A DNA stretch of 64,000 nt from Chrysophaeum taylorii. Taxonomy: Eukaryota; Sar; Pelagophyceae; Pelagomonadales; Pelagomonadaceae. Under the pieces are notes generated by a model. That model searched no databases and was not told the DNA's origin. It worked only from the letters and a program-made list of their open reading frames with translations. The position numbers and the translations under genes were made by a program. Shown piece by piece: positions 12,702 through 22,102 of this stretch. Every line of letters starts with the position of its first letter. The stretch's first letter is position 1. The stretch is taken from contig JAQMWT010000686.1 of NCBI GenBank assembly GCA_029834535.1, forward strand, positions 1-64,000. The letters are read 5' to 3'.

Positions 12702-13639
12702 TAACTTATCGGCTCGCTGCAGCGGCGGCGGCGGCGTTTCTTAATGACCCCTACCTGGAATGCTCTCTCAGCTTCATGAGGCTGGTTTTGGCGGTTTCTG
12801 GGCCGTGAATCTGCGAAACGACGCACAAACACAGAAGAACCGAAGATGCAGACGACCTGCTGACTCTCGAATCTCAGTGGAGACACAAACGACCTGCAGA
12901 CGCGGACTACCCGTAGATATGAACGTTTCGTCCTTCTTTACTTCATTGTGCAGCCAGGTTATTGAGATTGCCCCTTTCTCTGGTTGACCGGATGCCGTGT
13001 CGGCTCGTTCCCTGAAAGCGCGTCGACGCCGCGTTCCGGTGTCGAGGCTACGAAACCACTTGAACCTTGGCGCGCGCGACTCCTGGCTCTTGCAAGAAGG
13101 ACGCCCTCGGCTGCTACTATCAGGACTGCCTTCGACCGATGCTGCCCAGGTGAATGTTGCATCCTGGTGTGTTCCTCACGCCGACATCTACTGCATTTCT
13201 ATTCAGCCGAACCTCGGTGCCGTAGACCTCACGTCTCGCGTGACAAAATCTTTCTGAGTCAGTTTTTTGTTGCTAATTGATGATTGCAGGATGTATTTCG
13301 TACACGAATTACGTGGCTAATAGGTACTGCCGATGGATGATGATGGCCTCGGTGGACCCACAGATCGACCGGGCGAAACGGTAACATCACGGAGGATTCG
13401 TCATTTGCGATACGGCGGCCGTGCGAATCTTGTGCGCGCAAAGCCAAACGGGATGGAATAGTGGTCAGCCCAAAAAAAATGGCGTCAACAAACAACAAAT
13501 TCGAAGCATTCTGACGAGATTACACGCCACGTGGCACATACTTGATGCATCGCTCAGAACGCCCGGAATTTTAATAGTAAGGTTTTAGAACAAGTGTTCT
13601 TGCTTCCGATTTGGCTCATCATCCACCCCGACGACGACG
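12702..13639. other. No supported gene
   Basis: Only short overlapping frames without family resemblance are present. A (GGC)n-like patch lies near 12720-12740. I see no RNA gene or repeat shared with the rest of the window. Confidence 0.5.
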
Positions 13640-13939
13640 ATGAGCGCCATGGTAGAGGTGCGATGGGCGGGCCGCGAAATGAAAAAAGCGAGCCTGACGG
13701 CGCTCAAGGTCATGAAGCGATACGTACCAAAAGAGCTCTCCGTGCTTCTCGAGAATCAAGCCGAGGCAGCGACCAAGATAGCGCGCTTCGTACGAAAGCG
13801 CATCCAGGGCGCCTGCGAGGCCCAGGCCAAGTCCGTCGCCGCCAATCTTATGGTCGCGAAGCAGCACACCATCGCCTTTCTCGAAGCGCGACGGCAGAAG
13901 GCCTTCCTCTGGGCCCAGCAGTGTGGATCGTGCGGATAA
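13640..13939 (+). CDS. Small basic helical protein, unknown function
   Basis: This is an open frame of 99 residues. Codon use resembles the host genes (mostly G/C at third positions in the middle of the frame), which supports real coding. The protein is Lys/Arg/Ala-rich and predicted helical throughout, beginning MSAMVEVRWAGREMKK and ending with CGSC. There is no signal peptide, membrane segment or recognised domain. G and C homopolymer runs follow it (13950s and 14045-14055), so it ends in non-coding sequence. Its amphipathic helices would suit a small structural or organellar protein, but that is a guess. It could also be one exon of a larger gene, as no neighbouring exon is evident. Confidence 0.45.
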   Translation: MSAMVEVRWAGREMKKASLTALKVMKRYVPKELSVLLENQAEAATKIARFVRKRIQGACEAQAKSVAANLMVAKQHTIAFLEARRQKAFLWAQQCGSCG

Positions 13940-14638
13940 AAGAAGGCGCGCGGGGGGGGGGGCAACGCACGAAGCTCCAAGCCGATCGATCACACGTGTT
14001 ATTATCTTGAAGGCGACCGACACGTCGCGCTGCTGATGTCTTCCCCCCCCCCCCTGAATGAATGACCACAGTGCCTCCTGCTCCTTGCGCAGCCTCGCGC
14101 CCCAGTTTGATTGCTTGCCTTGATGCGGCTACTGACGGACGATGTTGTGATTGGTCAATCTATACGCCGGGGGTCAGCCACAAAGGAAGCGTCGTCGTCG
14201 TCGTAGGATGCGCACAATCAATCAGCTATCTTTCGAAATGCGAGACCTAATTCCTAGCGTTCGATTTCCAAGATAGAAAAATTGAAAGCGAAAGGATGAT
14301 GCTGATGGCAGCCAAAAAAAAAAAAAAAAAAGTGGTGCTTCTCGAGAGAGGACCGTTGTCCATTCCCATAGCGAGAAGGCGCGGTCGGCGGAGGTGGTCG
14401 TCCTCGAGCGGTGGTGTGTGATCGGCCGTTGCATCTTAGAGCGGCTCGGAGACATCTGCCGGCGCCGCAGACGTCCGGTCCTCAAAAGCAACGCAAAACG
14501 ATCGATGGTGGTGTCGGCTCTTTTTTATTTAGAATGTGGCCTTCCTTCCTTCGCGAGTAGAATCATTATCGCCCTGTCATAGCTCAGTCGGGGTAACAAA
14601 GTAATTCCGCCAAGAGGAGTATGTATGTATGTATTATT

Positions 14639-15229
14639 TTAGAGACGAAGGCCTGGCTCCTTTGGGCCAGCGGCCCAGGGGTCCTTGTCTCCGGGCGCGG
14701 GGTCCGGAGGAGGAGAAATTAGGTGGTGGGTGGCCCGGTAGCGCGCGAGGGCCTCGCTGCGGCGTTGGAAGTGGGTGTCTGCTTCCTGGAGGTCGACGTT
14801 GTGGTCCTCGTGGTGGTGTGCGTTCTCCTGATACCGCGAGTTCAACTCCCGAGAGTTGGCAAGAATCTCGCTTCGACGTTGGAATCTTGTCTCGGCGTCG
14901 TGCATGTTATCCTTGGTCATCTCCTGGTAGCGCGACAACTCGGGCTCCTTGCGGCGAAAAACGTCGCCGATGCGCTGCATCGAGTTCTTGCCGGCGGCCG
15001 TCGCGCAGAGGAAGCTCCCGAGAGCGCCGCAGCCGAGCGTCGCGAGCATCCAATTGTTCGGGCCTCGAAACCCGCGCGGGAGCTGGCCCGAGCGCTGGAG
15101 TACCGACCAGGTCGTGGATGCGAGGAAGACCCCGGCGACGCCGCCCTGGAGGCCTGCGGCCCATACGGCGCGCCGGACGTCTGCGACTCGCCGAAAGTCG
15201 TCGTCTGACAGACTCGTCGCCGCCATCAT
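14639..15229 (-). CDS. OCIA-domain-like two-helix membrane protein
   Basis: The frame gives 196 residues with host-like codon use. Two hydrophobic segments lie at about residues 22-42 and 60-80, separated by a short basic loop, followed by a soluble charged tail. The N-terminal third (a helix ending RRAVWAAGL, a membrane segment, then a second segment ending AAGKNSMQRI) follows the layout of OCIA-domain proteins of mitochondrial and endosomal membranes. The match is by pattern only, so the family is tentative. The tail holds a doubled FQRRSE-x-LA-x2-R motif (near residues 115 and 153), suggesting an internal duplication. The gene diverges from the PP1 gene with 286 bp between their starts. 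Confidence 0.6.
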   Translation of the reverse strand: MMAATSLSDDDFRRVADVRRAVWAAGLQGGVAGVFLASTTWSVLQRSGQLPRGFRGPNNWMLATLGCGALGSFLCATAAGKNSMQRIGDVFRRKEPELSRYQEMTKDNMHDAETRFQRRSEILANSRELNSRYQENAHHHEDHNVDLQEADTHFQRRSEALARYRATHHLISPPPDPAPGDKDPWAAGPKEPGLRL

Positions 15230-15515
15230 GTCTGCGAGGGAGAATAAGAGTCGTCACAAGGAAGCGCGGGGGGCTCGGCTAATGAGATTCCTGTCGATGT
15301 GATCCCCACGAGGCGTCGGGTGTCCCTATCGACGGCGTCGTCATCGCCCGACGCACGCACCTGAAAGACTAAGAATAATCCTAACCCTCGCATACACCAA
15401 CGACGACGCGGATACAACGAGCGCGCGTACGCGTCGTCCCAGGTCGGCTGTAGTAGTAGTAGTAGTAGTAAAGAGAAGAGGGGGTTGCGAGTAGTATAAG
15501 TTGTAGAATCGCAAA
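15230..15515. promoter_or_regulatory. Shared upstream region of the OCIA-like gene and PP1
   Basis: These 286 bases separate two divergent starts, so both promoters must lie here or overlap the genes. A (TAG)n microsatellite lies at about 15451-15470, shortly upstream of the PP1 start. No TATA box is obvious. Confidence 0.5.
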
Positions 15516-16484
15516 ATGGCAGACGCCGTGGACGGGGTATTAGAGAAGCTCCTCGCGGTGCGGGGCGAGCGTCCCGGGAAGCAGGTGGCTCTGGAGGACA
15601 ACGAGATTCGGATGTTGTGCGTGCGCGCGCGCGAGGTGTTCATGAACCAGCCCATATTGCTCGAGCTGGAAGCTCCGATAAAAATCTGCGGCGACATTCA
15701 CGGCCAGTACCACGACCTGCTGCGGCTCTTCGAGTACGGTGGGTTTCCGCCCGAGGCGAACTACCTGTTTCTGGGCGATTACGTCGACCGCGGAAAGCAG
15801 TCGCTCGAGACGATTTGCTTGCTCCTCGCGTTCAAAATCAAGTTCCCCGAGAACTTCTTCATACTTCGGGGGAACCACGAGTGCGCATCGATCAATCGGA
15901 TCTACGGCTTTTACGACGAGTGCAAGCGGCGATACAACATTAAAATGTGGAAGACCTTCACCGATTGCTTCAACTGTCTGCCCGTCGCCGCCATCGTCGA
16001 CGAAAAAATTTTCTGTTGCCACGGCGGCTTGAGTCCCGAGCTGCAGCAAATCGATCAGATAAAGCGGATCATCCGCCCCACTGACGTCCCCGACACCGGA
16101 TTGCTCTGCGACCTCCTGTGGTCCGACCCCGACAAGGACATGGTTGGCTGGGGCGAGAACGACCGGGGGGTTAGTTTCACTTTTGGCGAGGATATCGTCG
16201 CGCAATTTTTGCGGAAAATGGACCTCGATCTCGTGTGCCGTGCCCACCAGGTGGTCGAGGATGGCTACGAGTTCTTCGCGAGGCGCCAGCTCGTCACCAT
16301 CTTCTCGGCGCCAAACTACTGCGGCGAGTTCGACAACGCCGGCGGCATGATGGCCGTCGACGAGACGCTCATGTGCTCCTTCCAGATTCTCAAGCCCGCG
16401 GAGAAAGCCAAGCGTCAAAACCTCGGCGGACCAAGACCGGCGACACCCCCGGCCAACAGGAAACAAGCCCAGCCCGCCTCGTAA
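15516..16484 (+). CDS. Serine/threonine protein phosphatase PP1 catalytic subunit
   Basis: This intronless gene encodes 322 residues, the usual length for PP1. It removes phosphate from Ser/Thr of many proteins using two metal ions, and acts in nucleus and cytoplasm with targeting subunits. All signature motifs are present: GDIHGQ (59-64), GDYVDRG (87-93), GNHE (119-122), HGG (169-171), RAHQ (242-245) and [11 protein letters not shown] (264-274). Expected metal ligands are D60, H62, D88, N120, H169 and H244, with H121 as the catalytic acid. C269, where microcystin-type toxins attach in other PP1s, is kept. The [14 protein letters not shown] loop and overall pattern separate it from PP2A and PP2B. 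The C-terminal tail is short and Pro/Lys-rich. The ATG follows a (TAG)n tract, and a poly-A-rich stretch follows the stop. Confidence 0.97.
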   Translation: MADAVDGVLEKLLAVRGERPGKQVALEDNEIRMLCVRAREVFMNQPILLELEAPIKICGDIHGQYHDLLRLFEYGGFPPEANYLFLGDYVDRGKQSLETICLLLAFKIKFPENFFILRGNHECASINRIYGFYDECKRRYNIKMWKTFTDCFNCLPVAAIVDEKIFCCHGGLSPELQQIDQIKRIIRPTDVPDTGLLCDLLWSDPDKDMVGWGENDRGVSFTFGEDIVAQFLRKMDLDLVCRAHQVVEDGYEFFARRQLVTIFSAPNYCGEFDNAGGMMAVDETLMCSFQILKPAEKAKRQNLGGPRPATPPANRKQAQPAS

Positions 16485-17717
16485 TAAAAAAAAAAAAAAT
16501 CAAACAACAAAACGGCGACAAAAGTGTTCCGTCGCGACGATCGCTCGGTCGGATTTACCCTTCGGAAATGTGCGGTCTGTGACACATCTCCTCCTTCTGT
16601 GTGTGCCTGACGATCTCTTTACAACAAACAACACTCCGATCACTTCACCTCAGAGACGAGACGGGACGAGAGCCGACGCCAGCCCCAAATTTCCATCGCC
16701 ACACCTGCGCCGCCGCCGCCGCCGTCGTCGCCGCCGCCGAAGGCGCACTATATGTCATCACGAACCGCCCTTCCTTCCGTCCGTCCATATACCGCCCCCG
16801 ACTTCGTGTTACGTCCGCTCCTTTCTCCCACTACTACTACGTCTTCTGGCTTTCTTTCCTCTTCTGGGTTCCCCGCCGTCTTCGAGGTCGGCCCCCAAAC
16901 CTCACGCCATAAGACATCTTCGCATCATCCTCACGTCGGCGCGTCCGTCCACCGCCCTCCTTCGTTTTGCAAAACGCCCCTCTAGATCAGATCAAGAATA
17001 AATAAATATTCCGTTGACTACACTACTAGGGTTGTCGTCCTCATCTTCACGTCGGCAACTCTCTGGGTGGGTGGTTGGTTCTCTCACTTTGATGATTACG
17101 TCCCCCTTCCTTCCTTCCTTCCTTCCTTCCTTCTTCGACAGGTATACTACGTGCCTCGAGTGCCGGATTCTCGCTGCGGTCCGCGACTACCGCGTGTTGT
17201 TGAGGAGGGCCGTGACTTGGGCATGGCCTCTTCAATCCGCGGGTCGGACGACACTCGTACCGAGAGGCGAGCCTTCCGCCGACTCGAGACCTCGACGCAG
17301 GTCTTGTTTCAACAACGCGCGCGAAAATCCATCGGCGGTAGACGCACCCCGAGAAGCGCGTCCAAGAAAGCACGACCAAGCCGCCTCGATAACCAGGAGA
17401 CTAGGGTATTTCGGAATCTGCGAGTGCGACGAGGGCCTTCAACGACCGGATGAACAAACAAACAAACAAACTAACTAACCGCGTAGGTCCCTCCTTAAAG
17501 TCGTCGTCGTCGTCGTCCTCCGAATCGCATTGAAAAACCCCGCGTCGCCCTCGTTGGCTTTTAGAATCCCATCGACTACGTTACCGTCGGGGCGCCGACC
17601 TCATCGCTCTCACCTGCGACGGCTTCCGCTTTGGCATCGCACCAGAAACCTCGTTTGGCCACACCCTATTAAAAAAAAAAGAAAAAAAAAAAATTCACCC
17701 ACCTCGAACTTCGCAAG
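16485..17717. other. Intergenic region with simple repeats
   Basis: No supported gene. It contains CCG/CGT trinucleotide runs near 16710-16745, a (CCTT)n tract near 17104-17132, and (AAAC)n running into (TAAC)n near 17455-17480. An A-rich stretch (17668-17692) lies just before the next gene. Confidence 0.6.
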
Positions 17718-18518
17718 ATGATGATGCACCGGCTCCACGGAACCATCGACCCGGCCTTCTTCTCGTCTTCGTTCCGGCCCATGAACCACCTCGTCTCCGT
17801 GCTGTCGGCCAACGCCAAGCACCGCCAGCTCCCGCCCGACGACTCGGACGACGACGACGATCTGTTGGGATTCTGCGTGCGCGTCCACACGCTCGAGGGC
17901 GGCCTGGCCAAGCTACGCGTCGGCCGCTCCGCGACCGTCGCCGAGCTCCGCGCGGCCGTCGAGGACCAGCTCGGCACTGCCGTCGAGGACCAGAGGCTCT
18001 ACGTCGACGCGGACGGCGCGAGGCTCGAACTCCTGAACGACGGTTCGCGGCGCCTGGAGGACCTCGGTGTCTTTCCGACGATGAGCGACCCTCCCCTCGC
18101 CACAATCCATCTTCGAAACCGCGAGTACGAGTCTCTCAGGAGCCAGCTCGCCGTCGCGACCCAGGTTGTGGAAGACGTCCTCGAGGGCCACTACGACCGC
18201 TTCAACGAGAGCGTCGCGAATGCCCAGAAAATGTCCGAGCGCTACGAGACCCTCCGCCACCTCGTTGCCGAGTCCAGGCGCCTCGTCTCCGAAGTCCGCG
18301 GCCGTCTCGGCTTGAGACGCCACCCCCAACCCGAAGACGACGCCGACGACGACCGCCGCCCCCGAGGCGACGACGACGCCACCCCCGCGAAAGGCCACAC
18401 GCGGGTCGTCGAACTCTGGGAGGAGGTCGTCGAGGCCGACGAGGCTCTTCGCCTCCTCGCCGAACTCCGGGCCCAGTGCCTCGTCGACCCCGCCAAGTCC
18501 ACGGCCTCTTCAAATTAA
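17718..18518 (+). CDS. Ubiquitin-like-fold and coiled-coil protein
   Basis: This intronless frame of 266 residues has host-like codon use. After an acidic DDSDDDDD patch (about 43-48), residues 49-135 follow a ubiquitin-like fold: a first strand around GFCVRVHTLEGG, a helix around TVAELRAAVEDQL, then QRLYVDADGARLELLNDG and LEDLGVF, matching the position of the ubiquitin GR-L-D-x-L-x-D-Y region. There is no C-terminal diglycine, so it is a domain rather than a conjugated modifier. Residues 135-200 are helical with coiled-coil periodicity, followed by an acidic linker and a final helix. It could be an adaptor for the proteasome or a chaperone, but no partner motif is visible. Its stop codon overlaps that of the convergent mL41 gene. 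Confidence 0.65.
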   Translation: MMMHRLHGTIDPAFFSSSFRPMNHLVSVLSANAKHRQLPPDDSDDDDDLLGFCVRVHTLEGGLAKLRVGRSATVAELRAAVEDQLGTAVEDQRLYVDADGARLELLNDGSRRLEDLGVFPTMSDPPLATIHLRNREYESLRSQLAVATQVVEDVLEGHYDRFNESVANAQKMSERYETLRHLVAESRRLVSEVRGRLGLRRHPQPEDDADDDRRPRGDDDATPAKGHTRVVELWEEVVEADEALRLLAELRAQCLVDPAKSTASSN

Positions 18519-18895
18519 TTTATTATCTGCTGTCGCGCGAGCGGAAATTTTTGCTTCTGCACGGTCTTCGCGACGTAGGGCCTCAACGTAAAGTCCGCGA
18601 GGTCGGGCGGCACGACGAGCTCGACGAGCTTCGTCTTGTCGACCACGAACTTACCCTTGCTCGTCAGCCAACCCGTCGACCGACACCCTTTTCCCTTGTA
18701 GTACCCCTTCTTCGCCCACTTGCTGTTCAACGCCTGCCGCTTCGTCTGTGACTTGGAGAGGTACTTGCTCATCTCTCGCGTCCATACCACTTGCTGCCTC
18801 GGCCGACATCCCGCCATCATCATCATCGTCCTCAACGCTACAATCATCCTTACCCCAAAAAATGCCGTTGGAGTTGTGTGTGGTCCGCCTTGCAC
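18515..18895 (-). CDS. MRPL41: Mitochondrial large-subunit ribosomal protein mL41
   Basis: The conserved block is KKGYYKGKGCRSTGWLTSKG, followed by KFVVD, LVELVVPPDLADF and LRPYVA. This matches mL41, which normally has KG-R-S-G-LT-G, then FVVPDL-x2-F-x-LKPYV. mL41 sits on the mitochondrial large ribosomal subunit. The open frame gives 126 residues, shorter than animal mL41, ending soon after the conserved block. The true start is unsettled: ATGs at residues 1, 17 and 24-27 are possible. A start at residue 17 would give a hydrophobic then Arg-rich leader that suits mitochondrial import. The stop codon shares the bases TTAA at 18515-18518 with the convergent ubiquitin-like gene. Confidence 0.8.
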   Translation of the reverse strand: MQGGPHTTPTAFFGVRMIVALRTMMMMAGCRPRQQVVWTREMSKYLSKSQTKRQALNSKWAKKGYYKGKGCRSTGWLTSKGKFVVDKTKLVELVVPPDLADFTLRPYVAKTVQKQKFPLARQQIIN

Positions 18896-18927
18896 CTACG
18901 TGGGGTTGGTTGGTTACCCGCATTTCC

Positions 18928-19765
18928 TAACTACTAATCGACAGATGTTTGTCTGTCTGTCTATCTGTCCCTCGATTTAGGGTAAGGATCAGGTAGGCGC
19001 GAGAGTAAGGATCAAGTAGGCGCGAGAACCAGACAGTGATCCTCCAAACCGTCTACGGCGACCTCGCAGACTATTTCCACGACCCGCGGCGGCTCTTTCA
19101 GCGCGCCATTCTCACGCCCCGTCGAAACGATGCTGTCGATGCTGACAACGCGCGCATGACCGCGGCCTTTTTTTCCCGGAGACGAGGCGTCGGAGTTCTT
19201 TTCGGCTGACTAGGCTGGGTCGGAAGACGACGCCTCGCTCTTTACAGTAGAGTTTTCAACTCCCTGACAACCAACGGGATGCTGACTTTGAGCGCGAGCT
19301 TAAGGTCTTCGAAACCTCGACCCGTCGCACGGCCACTGCAACGGTACCAGATACATGATCGATCGTGTCGTTGTCACCGAGGCTCCTCCAACCTGTATCC
19401 CTTAAGGCCCGCCTACGCCAAACGATCAACAAACTTACTGGGACCACGTGAACTTACTGGGGTTTGAGATTGGGACTAGGTGAACTGAGTGACCAGGTGA
19501 AACTGGGACCAGGTGAACACACTGGGGTTTTAGAGCAAAGGGTTTTTAGAGTAAACTCACTCAAAGGTTGGCGGCGCGTGCGGATCGAAGCAGCTTAGAT
19601 TGGCGGAGGCGAGAGCGACGAGCTCAAAGGAGTTCGAGCTCAAAGGAGTTGGTGTGAGCTAGGTGAACTTACTGACCAGGTGAACTTATATGAAACTTAC
19701 TGAGACCAGGTGAGCTTACTGGGGTTAGAGATTGGGAGTAGGTGAACTGACTGGCCTGCACTTGT
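18928..19765 (+). mobile_element. Helitron-like element, copy A (internally deleted)
   Basis: It begins with TAACTACTAATCGACAG followed by a TGTC microsatellite, CCCTCGATTTAGGG and the TAAGGATCAGGTAGGCGCGA motif, and ends with CCTGCACTTGT. Between these lie the decayed helicase segment and the GGTGAACTTACTGG-type tail repeats. It is shorter than copies B, D and E (838 bases) because the end of the helicase segment is missing: similarity jumps from the point near CGATCAACA (19432) straight to the tail. Helicase-derived motifs identify the Helitron class; the element is non-autonomous. Confidence 0.85.
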
Positions 19766-20493
19766 ATTTATTTATTTATTTATTTTGGGCGCTGATATGA
19801 TGCTTGCGGCAAAGTCCTCCTCACGAATCTCTGCACACACCACCTGACCTGGCATGACGACGACTGACCTGACTCGGCCTCACCTCCTTCCGCGTCTTTG
19901 CTGACGTCGTCGTCGGCCGAACCTCGCCCAACACAATATCGTGGCTGGTATCCTCGTCGCGCGCGAACACCCCTCCCCTGTCGTCGATCGGCGGGCAGCG
20001 TAACTCCGCGTTCGACAACGCCTTCGCACGCACCTGACATTCGCGTCTTTGGCGCCTTCAGTCGCGTCTTTGGCCACGAAAACTCTACGCCTCGAACGCG
20101 CGGAGATTCCAAGTCGACGTACTTCACCAAGGCCAAGGCGGTACAAGTAAAACTCGCCGCATTTAACCTACCTGCCGCGAGTGGGAGCGTTCCAATCGCC
20201 AATATTGGTTTGGGTCGGGAACGCTGCGCTCGAGACCACCGCCCTCGGCCGCCGGCTCTGGCAGCCCTAGAGCCCCTTCCGCGCCAAGTTCCCAGGATGT
20301 CATACGCCGTCGCGCGCACGTCCAGCAGAAAGTGTACAACCTGTCTTCCTTCGCCTGCCCCGAGGCTCGGCTCGGCTCGGCGACCCCTTTTTTTTGTTCC
20401 GCCACCAACTGGCTGCTGTACTTGTTGACCCAACGACAGCCACCATAGGCAACCCATGCGCGCAACACCCCTAAAAAAACGCCCTGCGTATCA
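19766..20493. other. No supported gene
   Basis: The tract starts with a (TTTA)n microsatellite (19765-19786). Frames on both strands are open for 500-680 bases but are Arg/Pro/Ser-rich and show no family. A minus-strand frame (19780-20457) contains protein-like stretches such as HFLLDVRATAYDILG, so decayed coding sequence is possible. Confidence 0.4.
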
Positions 20494-21210
20494 TCAGACC
20501 ATGGCGGTGGGCGCCGAGCCGAGCTCGAGGCTAGAACTCGAAGTGCGGCGCAAGCTCTCACTCCTCGGGCCCACAACAGAGGCGGAGGACATGTCGTTGG
20601 AGGCTGCAATGAGGTCGGCGAGGGGCTCCGGGGGCTGGGGACGGTCGCGGGTGGAGACGTAGCGCGGGACGCGGCGCGCAACCTCGGTAAGGAGCCAGGA
20701 GGTGGCATGGTAGTCGGCCTGGCCGAGGGAGAGCTGCTCGACTGCCATCGCTAGGAGCCCCGGCAAATGGCCGTAATGGAAGGTGGCCGCGAGGGCCTGG
20801 GCGCGGGCGCGCAAAGCGGGCACCTCGTCGTCAACCGTTGCGCTGAGCGCGCACAGGTCCTCTAATCGAATCTGTTCGACAACTACGCGTCCGGCGGCCG
20901 CGGCGACGATTTCGGCGAGCCGTGGCGAGCCGTCCAAAGAGGCGCGGAGCGCCTCGGCGCCCGCGCCGTCGCGGCGCGACAGCCTCGCGGCCGCGTCCAG
21001 GGCGAGGTCGCGGGCATGGGGTTCGGCGGCCGCGAGGCGCTCTCGTGCGTCCTCGCCCAAAAGGATCAGCTTCGCGCGGAGGTCCTCGAAATATAGACCC
21101 AGCGGCGCGCGGACGTGGAACCTCGGGAAGTCGGCTCCGAACCGCGTCAGGTGTTTGTATACGTAAAAAAAGCTCCCGGCAGTTCCCACGACGTCGACCA
21201 TATCATCCAT
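20494..21210 (-). CDS. Orphan Ala-rich helical protein
   Basis: From the ATG at 21210 the frame gives 238 residues beginning MDDMVDVVGTAGSFFYVYKH. The frame stays open further upstream to 21321, but that extension approaches and touches an old Helitron-like remnant, so I prefer the internal start. Codon use is strongly host-like. The protein is almost all helix, with Leu/Ala/Arg-rich stretches such as LRAKLILLGEDARERL and VARRVPRYVSTR. It has no signal peptide, clear membrane span or catalytic motif. The last 35 residues are Ser-rich and probably disordered. I do not recognise the family. A (T)8 tract lies just upstream of the start. Confidence 0.6.
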   Translation of the reverse strand: MDDMVDVVGTAGSFFYVYKHLTRFGADFPRFHVRAPLGLYFEDLRAKLILLGEDARERLAAAEPHARDLALDAAARLSRRDGAGAEALRASLDGSPRLAEIVAAAAGRVVVEQIRLEDLCALSATVDDEVPALRARAQALAATFHYGHLPGLLAMAVEQLSLGQADYHATSWLLTEVARRVPRYVSTRDRPQPPEPLADLIAASNDMSSASVVGPRSESLRRTSSSSLELGSAPTAMV

Positions 21211-21315
21211 CGTTTTTTTTAGTTTGTCTGTCTTATGTTTAGTCCATGTCTTTATTAGTCGACGTCCCACGAATAAGGGCTTAGGCTGCTCAGGTAGGAG
21301 CGAGCCATCCACGGC

Positions 21316-21945
21316 CGACAATTTCCACGACCCGCGGTGGCTCTTCCAGCCAGCGCGCCATTCTCACGCCGTGCCGAAACGATGTTGTCGACAACGCCAG
21401 CATCTGAGTTCTTTTCGGCCGACGAGGTTGCGTCGGAAGACGAGGCCACGCTCTTTCCAGTCTTCGGGTTTCTCAACTCCCTGACAATCAACGGCATGCC
21501 GACATTGAGCGTAAAGTCTTCGCAATCTCGACCCGTCGCACGGCCACTGCAACGGCACCCGATACGTCATCGATCGTATTCCTCCAACTCGCCTATTGGG
21601 TCAACGGCGAGAAAAATATCCTCGCGTGTCGCCCTCGCCGCGAACCAGGGCCAGATCTCCTTCCAGGTGCGCCGACGTCAGTTTCCCTTGCGGCCCGCCT
21701 TGACCATAACGACGATCAACAAGATGCAGGGCCAGACGCAGGTCGGCGTCCTCTCGCCAAAAAAGCCCGTCTTCACTGCCAGCTCTAATAGTCTCTCAGC
21801 CGAGTCGGCAAGCCAGAGGACATCGTTTTCTTAGTCTACGACTCCGCCACACCCCGCGTGTGCTGCGCAATACCGACAACAACCCCCCCCCCGACGTCTA
21901 CACGCGCAATATCGTCTACCAACTCGTCGGTCCTCGGGGAGCCAC
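21316..21945 (+). mobile_element. Older, longer Helitron helicase remnant (copy F)
   Basis: This shares the helicase segment of the other Helitron-like copies but keeps parts they lack. In order: NFHDPR, FFSADEV, FLNSLTINGMP, then RRRQFPLRPAL, INKMQGQTQVGV and, at the end, PDVYTRNIVYQLVG. These match the C-terminal part of the Pif1-like helicase of Helitron RepHel proteins, where a RRRQFP segment precedes a TINK-x-QGQT motif and the protein closes with a TRN-x-VY motif. The copy is more diverged than A-E and lacks the TGTC leader and the GGTGAACTTACTGG tail. It looks like an independent, older insertion of a parent element. The reading frame is not intact. Confidence 0.75.
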
Positions 21946-22102
21946 CCACTCTCCCGCTGCAGAGTGATCGAGAGCCCAGCAGGCCGCAGCCATGCGTGTT
22001 GAAGAGAGAACGAAGAGGAGGAGCAGCACCCGAGTGTTTGCGAGGGACCGGGGAGACTTTGTGACGTGGATTCCAAGCGAACGTACGGGCCTCCAGTTGG
22101 TA

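Noticed and set aside
14578-14625. Possible tRNA-like start (TAGCTCAGTCGG)
   Set aside because: No matching T-arm or acceptor stem follows within 80 bases.
15540-16466. Long open frame antisense to PP1 (308 codons)
   Set aside because: It is the mirror of a GC-rich coding region. PP1 on the plus strand has all family motifs and the antisense translation has none.
16570-17001. Arg/His/Pro-rich frame of 143 codons downstream of PP1
   Set aside because: It crosses CCG/CGT simple repeats and has no family, so I treat it as non-coding.
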